NCBI GenBank assembly: GCA_021442155.1
Contig: CM038221.1
Span: 47,625,648-47,689,647, forward strand
From: Cymbidium sinense
Taxonomy: Eukaryota; Streptophyta; Magnoliopsida; Asparagales; Orchidaceae
Length of the DNA: 64,000 nt
Direction: 5' to 3'
Positions 1 through 12,669 of the stretch are shown piece by piece. A program made the position numbers and the translations under genes. The notes below the pieces were generated by a model. It saw only the letters and a program-made list of their open reading frames with translations. It had not been told where the DNA came from and searched no databases. Each line of letters begins with the position of its first letter. The first letter of the stretch is position 1.

Positions 1-3000
1 TTCCCCAAAGGTGTGGGATCGATTTAATCTTCATTTGAGCTCGGCTGAGCTTGGATCGAGTGATGGACGATGGACGGTCTCCGACTCTCGTTCGGGAGGA
101 GATAGATCACCGTCCATTTCTCATGATCAGACCGGATGATCCTGATCAAATCACGTTAAATCCATCTTATTAATTCTTATTAACCGTGGCTTTGATTGTG
201 GTCGTCTGATCTCAGATCGGACGATTCACATGAAAATGCATCCCGCCGGTGAGTTAACAACATGACACAACTTAAATAACCAAAGGCCACGTGGCATCGA
301 GATTAAGGTTAATAGGGCCAATTAATTTGATTTTAATTACTAGAACTTCATAAATTCACCATATATTATAAAAATCAAAAATATATAAATAAATACTTAT
401 TTTAATGGTATTTTAGAGGACAATTTAATAAAAATATTTTCAATTGATTTTGAATAGTAATTAAAGCTTAATTTGGGTTTAATTAAAAATTTAATTAGCA
501 TAATTACTCTCTAATCACCCAAGTAATTAATTCTAAACTTTCTGATGTTGATAATGGGATAACCTTTGCCTCCCATAATTTTCTTGAGATTTATTGTTTG
601 ATTAATTAGGAAAATTGCTTGTCTTAGCCCTAATTACTTTCTTAATTAATTAGATAATTAATTAACATTCTAAATAGTAATGAAACCATTAATTAAGCTT
701 GCTAATCATTATGGAATAGTGAATGATCATGGGGAATAAGACTGGGACCTCTTTCTCATTCTTTTTTCTAAAGTTCATTTCACTTGACTTGAGACTAATT
801 AATTTGGGATTAATTAATGGTTTAGTTCATAAATTAAATGTTTAATTAATCAAGTTGAAATTATAATCATTCCAGATCTCATCTAATTAAGTTTCTTGGG
901 TAGACTCTTAGGTGTTCAATAACCTAAAAGAATCCTAAGGAAATTATAATTAGTCCATATGTGTGGGAGAATTATAAGAGTACTTGATTAAGTCTATTAA
1001 CTTAATTAACCATTAATTGTGAGCCAATTGCATTAGGCCCCTTTCATTTCTTAGGATCATTATTGATTTAATTTCTAATGCATATGCATATCATGTTGGC
1101 TTAGAATTACTTGGGTAAATATGTTAAGGTAATATAGGAAAAGGGTAATTAATGGACTTAACTCATATTACAATCTAATTAATCTATAAAATCAACTTAA
1201 ATTCTTTTCATTGAATCAAATTGATTAACTAATGTGGAAATGGGTTAGAAGAAGCAAATGATTGAATCTCCTCTCTTCTTTAAATCAAATCAAACACTAT
1301 AAATATAACTTAATAAGAAGCTTTGGTTTACTTTAAATGATTGTATTTGATATGATTGTCCTTAGGAATTAGTTTGATTGAATGAAATATATATTTTATG
1401 CCTTATTATTTCAATCATATTAAATTATGTGTGTCATGTGGTTCAATGCATTCATATTTTCAAAATGTTTAAACTTAAATGAATTTCCTTTATGTCAAGC
1501 TTGCATGTGTTGATTAACTTATGAATATGTGTGGCTATTATGCTATTAAATCAAAATGTATTTTCAAAAGTCTACAAATAGACTATAATATTTGGAGTGA
1601 TAATCGTTATAAATATTTATAAGTTTGCATGTGTCTATGGCTTAGAACATGTGATATGGAGTTCTCTTTCTTTAGTCTACATGGATTTACATAAAATTTG
1701 GATGTTAACAAGTGTATAGTCCATTTTAAAAGGACACAACATTTGTTTGAATTCATTCCTATGTATCTCTATGTTTGAATTTAGATAGAACATTAGCTCA
1801 CATGTATAAATAATTCAATTGAAAGAAATACAACTTGTGCATGATTTTCTATTCTTGTAGTCACTTGTACATTCATGTGTATTTAAGAGTAGTGGGTATA
1901 TCTAGTCTGAACATTCTGGGGATATGAGGCTTTAAGTCTCCCCAAGGAGGTCTTTACCTTACTCCCATAATTTAACAATGGCAAAGTATTCACTTAAAAC
2001 TTTTATACACTTGTATGTGTATTTAGCTAATGAATGAAAATCTTCTTTCCAACTTAATGAAATTTTTGCATGATTTTCTACTCTTGTAGTCACTTGTACA
2101 TTTATGTGTATTTAAGAATAGTGGATATATCTAGTTTGGATATTACCGGGACACAAGGCTTTAAGTAGCCCTAAGGAGGTCTTTACCTCACTCCTCTGGT
2201 TTAATAATGGTGAAGTACCTGCTTAAAACTTTTATACACTTGAATGTGCATTTAGTTAATGAGTGAAAATCTCATTTCTACAAAATACACATATGCATCT
2301 TTCATTTAAAAAGCATGTATGTTATACTTAGAATTAACTCATGCTAATGCATGTGATGAAATGAATAAATTGATATATGTCATATGATAGTAATTCAATT
2401 AAGTTAATCCTAAGATGCCTTTTATGTTGGATATGATCATTTAATGAACTTAAACTTAGGATTGATTTAAAATATGTAATAAGCCATTCACTAAAGAGAA
2501 TCAAATAAATTAACATGCTTTTGAAAGTGGTTTAAGATAGGGATGAAAGAGGGCAACCTATTTTCTTCTCTTTACAACATTTAGTTGCTAAGTGTAGGTC
2601 ACATGAAACAAAGGAAAACACAAATTAAAACTTAAAATCAATTAACTTGAAATGAAACCACCATTTAAATTGAATCTTTCTACACTTAAATCTAACTCTA
2701 ATGCTTAGCAAGACATACCACAGCCTTAATACACACATTAATTAAGTCACTACTTCTAGCTTTATGTTAGGGTGGTCTTTTGATTTATATTTTATGATGT
2801 GATATTTTATATGTTGGGTGTATTTTTGTAGACAAGATGGTAGGCCGTGATTAGCCTAATCATATTTTTTGTAGGGGATTGTATTTAAGGGGTCACTGAA
2901 AAATAAGTATAAATGCTCTCTTTGTAGGTTGCTTAAGCCCCAAGCATAATCTAAGTTAGACAGTGGGCTTGGTTATCCCGTGGATGCTAAGTCCAAATTA

Positions 3001-3985
3001 TAAATATAAATGCTTGGGTTGTATGTGTGCCTAGCTAACACTTATCTTGCAGGTGTAATTAGATTTACTTTTACTATTTTTAATATAATTTTATATTAGA
3101 AATTATGATTAGTGTTGTGGGGGAGGGATAAAGTAAGAATTGGCTAGAAGACTTTGTCCTGGGAGGCCATGTGATGCCTTTGAACTGGAGCAAACCAAAT
3201 CAAAGGAGGAATATACATATAGACATGAAGACTTGAAGACTCCCCATAGCATTTAATCAATTATATAATGTAATTATTCTTTCATATTCTAGGTTGTATA
3301 AAGGTAAAGTTCGGCTACCCATTTTCTCTTTCTTGTATGGTGGTACTGACAAAGATCGACCTTTTATTCTTTTGTGGTAGCTATAAATATTTGATGCTAT
3401 GTTTAGCTTATGCATTAGAAATTACATGCATTTTTATAGTTTTTTTTATGAATGATGATTTAATGTGTGGCCTGAATGCGATTAGGCTCTTAGGAAAAAT
3501 AAATCTTTTACCTGACTACAACTCATAATTAAATTTTTAAATAACTCATAATCTCGCATAAAGCCTAGGTATTAAATCAAGATAATTAAAAGATTTAGCA
3601 ACCCCCTAGCTGTATGGATGTATGTCTAATATCATGTATGCATCTTCTACCACTCTTGCAAAAATGAGGGCCTTCATTCTCACATGGGGAACGAACCTAT
3701 GAGAGCAACTCTATGAGCTTCACTCTTCTCTTGATTTATAATCTATTTCATCATGCAATTAGACATATAAAAATCTCAATTCCTTTGTCAAAATGAAGTG
3801 TCAAATATAAATAAAATTTAAAAAAATTTGCATTAGACTAAGTCATTACTCATACCACTCATGCTTTAGTCTCTTTAGGGAGTGAGTTTAAGGACTTTAG
3901 TATCTTTAAATAATAACAACCTAACTATCTTGTAAAATAATATGACTTGCTCATTTTAAAGCAGAGGAGTTAATGCATATATGTA
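1..3985 (-). repeat. Left arm of a ~4-kb diverged inverted repeat (retroelement-derived)
   Basis: Read on the minus strand, this segment matches 4816-8783 over essentially its whole length, with small indels. Landmarks that pair: GAGCTC plus CCGTCCAT near 40-110 with the same block near 8690-8740 inverted; TGCCTCCCATAATTTTC near 570 with its counterpart near 8160; CCACGTGGCATCGA near 290 with CCACGTGG near 8488; TTAACTCCTC near 3970 with 4816. The match reaches base 1, so the arm probably continues outside the window. No coding potential is visible; the few short open frames are AT-rich chance frames. The sequence is probably a segment of a very long LTR of a Tat/Ogre-like element, because it joins such an element at the far side. 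That assignment is inference. Confidence 0.72.
1840..2285. repeat. Two-copy tandem duplication (~223-bp unit) inside the left arm
   Basis: Two adjacent blocks (about 1840-2062 and 2063-2285) share GTAGTCACTTGTACATT, then GTGTATTTAAGA, then AAGGAGGTCTTTACCT, then TTTTATACACTTG, in the same order and spacing. The equivalent place in the right arm (about 6710-6900, inverted) seems to hold a single copy. The duplication therefore probably arose after the two arms separated. Confidence 0.75.
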
Positions 3986-4119
3986 GTTATAAGCTCATTA
4001 GGTGTGATTTACCCTCTTATTAGTGGAAAATTTTTATATTTTCATCCTTCATCTAATTAGAGAGAAAAATAAATGAAGAACAAAAATATAAAACACTTCT
4101 TGTGTGGATATGTAGATCC

Positions 4120-4790
4120 AAAATGTTCTAGGTGATGACAGTATGGCATTGAGGAATGATATACTATCTCGAGAAATAGAAGTCACCATCCTACAATGGA
4201 CCTAATCACCTTAATAAGGACTACTAAGGACTATGCCTTCGATGTAGATTCTTCCCTACTTTACATGAAAAGTAAAGCATTTATTTTAAACCGTTCGTAG
4301 GCAAGCTATAGTTAATTACATACATCAAGGAGTGAGATCCATTAAATACTTATTAAGATAAATGATCATTATCTCCAAAGATTTCAAAGATGGACTATCA
4401 ATCAATTGGTTTATTTTTAGAAGATCAAGTGGGATTGATCAAGAGGAGGGAGTTATTATCAAATCAAAGGAAGATAAGTAGATGCTTATGATACTAAGCT
4501 AGTAAGCATCCCAAATTATCCTATGATTGAGCTTTATATTTTTAAAATTAAAATAATTTATTTATTTGAGTTGAATTTTTATTAGAAATCTAGGGCTTAT
4601 AATTCCACGACATAAGATCATAAAAATACCTAAGAGGTGAGGATTTATGCTTGTAGCTTGCAAAGGGAAGTATCAACCTCTAAATTTAAATCTATGGAGC
4701 TTTGGCGAGGGCCGAAGCACGACTTAAATTTAAGGCAAAATGGGTATTTTGTTTACCCCCACAAGAGAGGACAAATCACTCGACTGTTGG
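4120..4790 (-). repeat. Centre of the palindrome: inverted copy of the LTR end at 11.3-12.0 kb
   Basis: Read on the minus strand, this block matches 11345-12010. Shared landmarks include CCTATAATGGACCTAATCAC (one base differs here), AAAGTAAAGCA, and ATCCTATGATTG followed by a similar AT-rich stretch. It is the spacer between the two inverted arms. On the minus strand the order is LTR end (this block) and then the left arm, as expected if a 5' LTR end lies beside the start of another LTR with the interior lost. That order is seen; the history is inferred. Confidence 0.65.
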
Positions 4791-4815
4791 ACTTACAATC
4801 GCGTGGGGTGGCCAC

Positions 4816-7800
4816 CAACTAACTCCTCCTACGATTTTAAATACACGAGACAAGTCATATGCTTTTGTAAGATAGCTAAGCTGTTATTTATTTGGAAAGA
4901 GACTAAGTCCTTAAACACACTCCCTAAGAGACTAGATCATTTAGGGCATGATTAATGACTTAAATCTAATGTAAAATTTTTGTTATATTTTATTTTCAAT
5001 TTTGGACAATTTATTTGAGATAGGCTATGGGATTCATGTGCCTAATGCATGAGAAATTGGATTATGGGCCAAAATTAGTAAGAAGAAGATTTTTTTCTAC
5101 CTTGACTCTTAAAGGTCAAGCCAAGTTCCCTAGAAAAGGTGGAAGCCCTCCATAAGTAAGAGTGAAGCAAGATACTTTTTATGCATGATGTGAAAACATA
5201 CAACATTCAGGTAAGGAGTTGTTAAATCTTTTATCTTGATTTATAACGTAGGATTTAGATGAGATTATGAGTTGTTAATTTTTAGTTTTGAGTTGATTAA
5301 TTGGATAGAAAATTTATTTTCTTAAGAGCCTAATCGCATCTAGGTCATTCATCAAAGCAAGGAAGAAACTAGAAAAATATATCATCTTAATACACAAGCT
5401 AAACAAACATCAAATAATTTGTAAAGCTAGCACAAAAGAATAAAATGCCTTTGTGGTCGGGCTCCAATGCATAAACCCGAAAAGAAATTGGGTAGCCGAG
5501 CTCTACCCTCATACAACCCAGATTATAAATGAATTAATTATAATCAAGAAGGAATTCATGGGGGTCTTCTTTCTTCTTTCATCATTTCTTCTTTCTTCAT
5601 TTTTTTCTTCTTTCTTCTTTCTTTTTTTGGTTGGTTGGAATGTGGTTGCTCCAAAGGCTTCACATAGTGCATAAGATATAGTCTTATGACCAATGTTCAT
5701 CTTAATTCCCCATAACATTCATTCCAAATCCTAATTATAAAATTACATAAAAATGGGAAAAATAAATCTAGCCAAAACCTGCAAAAATAGAGATTAGCTA
5801 AACAAATCACACAATCCCAAGCATATATATGAAATAATTGGACTTAGCACCCCCACGTGGGTAACCAAGTCCACTTGGCCTATTTTTGAATTATGCTTAG
5901 GGTATAAGCAATCTGCACAATAAAGACATTTATATTTTTATTACAGTGCCCCTTAGGCACAATCCTCTGCAGAAGACAATGATTAAACTAAGATCACCCT
6001 ACCATTCAGTCTATGCACATACACCCTAACATCTAGACTAAAACATTATACCACAAAACAAAATCAAGCATCAAACCATGCACCGCCCTAATATAGGACT
6101 ATAAATGGTGACTTAGCCTAATGTGTGTGCTATTTAAGACTTGTATGGTATGTCTTAGCTAAGCTTTAAGGATAGAGTTTTCTAAGTGTGAGGGATTCAA
6201 CTTAAAGGGTGGTCTCATTTAAGTGGTTTAGTTGATTTGTTAATTTTATTTTGATAATTTGATTTGGTTTTAATGAACCTACACTTAATTACTAAGTGTT
6301 GTAAAGAGAGCAAAAAGAGAAAAGAACTTATCTTTCCTCCCTACCTTAAGTAATTTCTAAGATAGATTCATTAATAGTTTTTATTTAGTGAATATTTTAT
6401 TATGTGTTTTAATTAATCCTAAGTTTAGACTTGCTCTAAATAAACCCATTCAATAAGAAAGGTATTTTAGAATTAATTAAAGTGAATTACTATCACAAAA
6501 ACACACACCACTTTATTTTCTTCCAAGATGTGTAACATGCACATGAAATGATCCTAAGCATATCTTTACATGCAAATGCAAATATTTAACACACCTTAAT
6601 CATGAATGCTAAGGGATGTTGCTTAAGAAAATTTGGATGTTTTTATGATGCATGATTTTATTAAGTAGAAAAGAAAGGGATTCTTTTATCCATTAATTAA
6701 ATGCACATTTACATGTATGAAAGATATAAGTGAGTACGATGTCATTATTTTCTACCAAGGGTATAAGATACAAGACCTTGTTAGGGCTACTTAAAGCTCA
6801 AACCCGAGATGTCTATTAAATATACCACTTTTCTTAAATACATGTGCATGTATAAAAAGAAATAAATGGAAAAAGAGTCATGCAAAAGATTTTTATGTTT
6901 GATTTGGTTATGTAATTTACATATGTAAATGTGAAGATCCTTCTTAAATGATAACATAGGAATGAATATGAATAAATTTAAGCAAGTTTTGTATTTTTTT
7001 CAAATGAACTATACACTTTGCAAATCATATTCAAAATTATGTTAAAAGAGAAGAGAAGGAAAAGTCACATAATGCACATCTTATGTTATATTTACATGCA
7101 AACTTATAAGTAATTATAAGTAGCATACCTTTCATTTGTAATCTTTGATTTATAGGTTTCGAAAATAATTTTTGATTTAATAGTTATAATAGTCATTCAT
7201 ATTCTTACTTTAGCCAAAACATGCAATTTGACATAAAGAAAATATTTAATTTTAATTTGATTTTTCAAAAGACATGAATGCATGATTTCATATGACATAC
7301 ACCATTTAGTATGCTTGGAAATAAATAAAGTGATGTAAGCATGTAACTTCATTCACCCTAATTAATTCCTAAAGACAATCCTATGGAATATGATCATTTA
7401 AAGTGAATCAAAGTTGTTTAAAGAAATTTTATTTTAATTTTGAGTTTGATTTGATTTTAGAAAATGTGAAAATGTTTGCTGGTCCTAACCCATTTCCATC
7501 ATGTATGTGTTATTTTAGTTTAATTCTCAAAACTATTAAGTTGATTTTATATTTTATTTAGGTTAAGTTATAAATTAAATCCATTAATTACCCCTTACTT
7601 TTATCTCATTAACATAATTATTCAAATAATTGTGAGCTAACATATGATATGCAACCACATTGAATTTAAATCAACAATGCACCTAAAAAAGAAAGGGGTC
7701 TAATGCAATTGGCTCACAATTATTGATTAATCAAGCTAAAGGGTTTAATTAAGTACTTTCATAACCTTCCCACACATGTAGGTTGGATTTGATTTCCTTA

Positions 7801-8783
7801 AGCTTACTTAAGTTATTGAACACCTAAGTATCTAGCTAAGAAAGGATTGATTAAGTGATTAAGTTTCTGGGTTAATTTTTGATTTTGAATTTGATTAATT
7901 AAGCTATTTAATGAAATAATTAAATAATTAATCAAGCTGTAAATTAATGAAGTTTTCATTCAAATGAAATAGACTTAGGGGAAAAGATTTGGAAAAGGCA
8001 TCCTAATCTCATTCTCTAAGTCTATCCAATGTTCTAAGATGATTAACAAGCTTAATGAATGAATTCATCATTATTTAATAGGTTAATTAATCATTTTGAT
8101 TAAGAATTGATGAGATGAATACAATTACCTAAATTAATCTAATAATAAATTTCAAGAAAATCATGGGAGGCAGAGGTCATCCCACTAATTAATTTTAGAA
8201 AATTTGGAATTAATTATTGAAATAATTAAAGAGTAATTAACATAATTATATCCCAATAAAACTTAATTTGAGCAAATGTTACTGTTCAAAATTAATTAAA
8301 CTTAATTTTATATTATTCCCCTTTGAATTATCTTTAAAATGAAGTTGAGTTTGCATTTTTTTTGAATTTTTTTACATTTAGTTATGTATTTTTGAAAATT
8401 TTATGATTAATATGTCATTAAATCCCCTAATTATATAACTAATCCCGTCGACGCCATGTGGGATGCTGACGTGGCGTGCGCTTTCCACGTGGTATGATGA
8501 GATTGGTTATTTAAGTTATCAAATCAAATGTTGATGCATTTTCTCCTTGGACCGTTCGATTAAAGATCGGACGGTCAGGATTAAACCCACAATTTCGAAG
8601 GATAAAATCAGAGGATCTAATTAGATTAATCAGGACTGTCTTGGATTGACGTTCCATGATTCATCCCTGCCCTCGCCTGTGGGAGACGGAGACCGTCCGT
8701 CCTCCACGACTTGATCCGAGCTCACTTGAGCTCAGATTGGGCTAGGACTCAACCCACACCACCAAGAGGTGTGGGGAAGAACA
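4816..8783 (+). repeat. Right arm of the ~4-kb inverted repeat
   Basis: This is the inverted partner of 1-3985 (see that entry for paired landmarks). It ends in a segment with ACGGAGACCGTCCGTC and GAGCTCACTTGAGCTC, and runs directly into the long LTR-like segment at 8784-12058. A pyrimidine tract of TTC/CTT repeats sits at about 5566-5632. No gene is seen in it. Confidence 0.72.
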
Positions 8784-11700
8784 TCCAATGGTCAAATTCG
8801 ATTGGGATGACAATTCTCTTCACAAAGGACCAAAGAAATTTCTCCCTAAGCTTGATTTTGAAGCATACCTCACCGGCGCTTCCAAACATTGAGGTAGATT
8901 CATCTAGTGGAGACAAAGCCCTGTTGAAGGTTTAAAGGCTTGAGATGAAGTGGATCCTCCTATTGACCAAAGCTTTCTTCAATGGCTTACGGCTTTGGTC
9001 TAACTCCTTCTTCCCGTGGCTTGATTGCTTGGAAAGCAACTTGGGTAAGCTCGACTTGCCTCCCTGATGGTGCTTGCAAGAGGAATTGGACATTGGTGAA
9101 GTGTTGAACAAAGTGGAATTCTCACTCACCTCCCCTATTTTTGGCTTAGGTAAACCGAGAAATGGAGAATTCAATCGAGCTTAGGAATGCTTGGGAGAGC
9201 TTGGAAATGCTTCCTCTAGGTTCCTAGGGCTCATTTTACAACAAGTGTTCTCAATTGGAATGAAATTAAGGGGAGTATATCTCCCCCTACTTGGATCGGA
9301 TGGTCATGAGCTCCTTTGCCATTTTGGATCAATTGATGAGATGGAATGGGTTTGTTAAGTTGTTAGGAGCTTCACATGGTTCTGTTTTGGCAGGGGAGTG
9401 TAGTGGAGGAGTTGCTCATGTGCTAAAATGAGTGTGGGAGTGATTCCATATGCTCATTTTTCATTGGGAGGTCGGTTTTGACTTTGGGTTGGGTTTGCTG
9501 ACCCAAATCCCATTGTCATGTGCACCACATCCCTTGGTGTCCAAATGGAGCACTAAGAGGATGTCAAGTAGCCATGAAAAGGATTTGACCAAATTCTATG
9601 TGGAATTGGCCATGGGTTACCCTTTGACCTAGGGGTTAAATGGTCATTTGGCTTTGATTTCAATTTGAGCAGATTTGGAATGATTGAAAAATGGGTTGCG
9701 CCAATTTTCAAGGAATTTGGTGTTGATTTAATATCATTTGGCTCATGTTGACCCATTTAGGTCAAAATGGGTCAACTTGGGTCAAGTTAACCAGTTGGTC
9801 AAATTGGGTCAAACCAAGGGGTCAAATTCATATGACCATTTAGTGATTTGGTATCATTGGTTTAGTTTAATTTGATTTTGGTTCATTTGAATTCTTCAAC
9901 CCCGCTGGTTTGGGTTTTGGTTTAGGTTTGGTTGGTCATTTTGCAAGCTTTGGTTTCAATCAATTTTGGTTTGGTTTAATTTTGGCTTGATTTGACCTTT
10001 TAGGTCAAGTTGGGTTCATGGTCAATTGGCTAGGTTGGTCTAATTAGCCAAGACTTTGGTCAAGTTTAACAAGTGATTTAGAATGAATTTGACCCATTGG
10101 TTGCAATCAATTTGGCTTAGATCATTTGACATTTTGGTTTTTAGGTCAACTTGGGTCAAGTGACCAATTAGGTTTGGCTCAAATGATGACTTGTCAAGTC
10201 CAATCATCATTGATCATGAATTTATTTTGATCAATGGTTTCATCAATTTGTTTTGGCTAGTTTAGTTTCATTTGAGTCAAATGACTTCATCAAAGGCTAG
10301 ATTTGACTTGGTTTGACCCAATTTGAGTGATTGATCATCTTATGATGATTGTTGATCACAATGTGAGGCTTAGATGGGCTTAGCTCAATCAAATTTGTGT
10401 AGGATTAGAATTTGGCTCAAAATGTATTTTAGGTCACTTTGGGTCAAGTGAGCCTAAGTGTGTCAATTGAATTGATCAAGGCTTGATTCAAGTTTGGTTG
10501 AACTCACATATGGACTTATGATTGAAATATAAATCCATTTGCAATTGATTTAGAGTCAAATGGGTTTTGATTCATTTGACAATTTCAAGTTCAAAGGGTG
10601 AACATGAGTCTGATTTGGGTTTGAATTTTAAATTTACTTTTGGTTTGATGATTGAAGTTTATGATTGAATTTGGTTTTATGCTTGAAGGATTGATTATTT
10701 GAAGAGAAAATCTAAATGTTTGAATTGATTTGGTTAAGTTAAAGAATTTTACTTGAAAGAGTTTAGGTTGGTTTTAGGTCAGATTTAGGTTTGAATTTTG
10801 AATTTGGTTTTGATTATTTGAATTTATATTTCATTTATATTTATGAATATAAATGAGAATATAAATGGGTTATGAGAAAATCTTTTGAATTTGATTTGAT
10901 TTGAATTTGATTTGAGCAAGTCCATAAGATGAAATCAAAGTGACTTCGGAAAGACTTTTGATTTAGAATTGATCATGGATTTCAATCATTTGGAATTGAT
11001 TTGAGTTTGAAGTTGGTTTGGAGTTTGTTTTGAATTTGAATTTGGAGTTGATTTGGATTTGAGAAAATCAATTAGTTGGAATTGATTTGAGTTTGAAGTT
11101 AGTTTGGATTTGGAGTTTGATTTGAGTTTTAAAATTTGACTTGAAGGAAGGAAGTGAGGATTTGGTTCAAGTTATAGGGTAGACAAGTTTTCCTAACACC
11201 CCCAAGGCATGACCTATTCCTATGGCTAACTCTTCTAAGTCTCTAGGGTTAGGTTGAGTGTTCACCTAATCACTAGAAGTATCTTAAGATTAATGAACTC
11301 TTAGTGTCTAAGAGGAGTTTTATGTCTAAGATGGAGAGGTTGAGAGCTCATTCTAAAAATGAGGTCAACAAAACTATATATCCATCTTTGCTTAGATTTA
11401 GATCGCGCTTTGGTTTTTACTAAATCTCCCTAGATTTAGGATCTGAGGTAGCTATTTTCTTAGGCATTTTCACAATCTTGTGTTGTTGGATTATAAGTCC
11501 TAGTTTTCTAATAAAATGTCAACTTAAACAAATAAATCTCTTCAATTTCAAACATATAAAGTCCAATCATAGGATAGATTGGAATGCTCACGAGGCTTCT
11601 TAGTATCATGAGCATTTCCTACTCATTCTCTTTGGCTTCGACAATAAGTCTTATCCTTGAGTTTCCCACTTAAATTTTTAAATACAACAAATCCTTTGAT

Positions 11701-12058
11701 AGTCTAAGCTTAAAATCTTCGGAGACCCTAATTGCCTACTTTAATCGAGAGTATTCTTAAGGGATTTCTTCTCTTAGAATATAATTAACTATGAAAGCTT
11801 GCCTCCATAGGGAACCTAACAAACTCGGTTTAAAATAAACAATGCTTTACTTTTCTATGTAAAGTAGGGGAAATATCTCTGGTACATTCGAAGACCCACC
11901 ATGCCTCAGGAGTCCTTATTAGGTGATTAGGTCCATTATAGGGTGGTGATTTCTATCTTTCGAGATAGTGCATTATTCCTTAATTTTGTATCTGATCACT
12001 TCAATAAGTACCCCCTAAGATTTGTGTGGTATCCTACATTGAAAAAATAAATATCACA
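8784..12058 (+). mobile_element. 3' part of a long LTR of a Tat/Ogre-like Ty3/gypsy element
   Basis: The segment has no credible coding frame. It ends in CA at 12057-12058, ten bases before a primer-binding-site-like motif. Between about 9650 and 11130 the plus strand is strongly T/G-rich, with many copies of GGTCAA and TTTGATTTG. Its last 0.7 kb recurs inverted at 4120-4790. Tat and Ogre elements are known for LTRs of several kb, which fits. The true start of the LTR is not resolved: it may be near 8784, or the LTR may include the right arm from 4816. Confidence 0.55.
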
Positions 12059-12067
12059 GATTTTTCT

Positions 12068-12087
12068 AGCGACTCCGTTGGGGATGG
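12068..12087 (+). other. Candidate primer binding site of the Tat/Ogre-like element
   Basis: The motif GCGACTCCGTTGGGGATGG lies ten bases after the apparent LTR end. From memory, it resembles the GCGACTCCGCTGGGGA motif found just inside the 5' LTR of Tat/Ogre retrotransposons, reported as complementary to a tRNA-Arg 3' end. The position and the gag remains downstream support this; the tRNA match was not checked. Confidence 0.6.
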
Positions 12088-12669
12088 TTCCTCTCTCCAT
12101 CTTTAGTAGTCATTATTATCTCCAAGCATCAGTAATGAACTTATATTTTATATAAGCTCAAGACTATCTCTCTTTCCATTGACACTTAGCTTATTTCATC
12201 CTTAAGCAAACCTAACCAACATCATTTAGGTTTTAGGACCTCACTCCGTATAGGTCTTAAAACCTCTATTAGGTTCCCCAATAAGTAAAAATAAATTAAC
12301 TAAACTAAAGGAGATGACTAAAAATTGTTAGAACCTCTTTACCATCCTCTCGGTGAGGCAAGGTTCATCCATAATAAATCTTTTGCAAAAATACTTTTTT
12401 TTTTCAAAAAGCACTTTTCAAATTAATTAAAAATCACATGATAAAAGATTTGCATTAAATTTTAAAAAGAATTAAAGATAACCAAACCCCATTTAACAAT
12501 GTATACAATTATTACATGCAGGTCCTTTTCAAAATCAAAATTAAATAATTTTAAAATCCTTTTTTTCGAAAGCACATTTTTGAAAATAGCTATTTCTATT
12601 TCAACATACCTAGGTTTGTTGGATAAGGATCTTATTTTCAAATGAAATCATGACATAAAATTGAAATTC

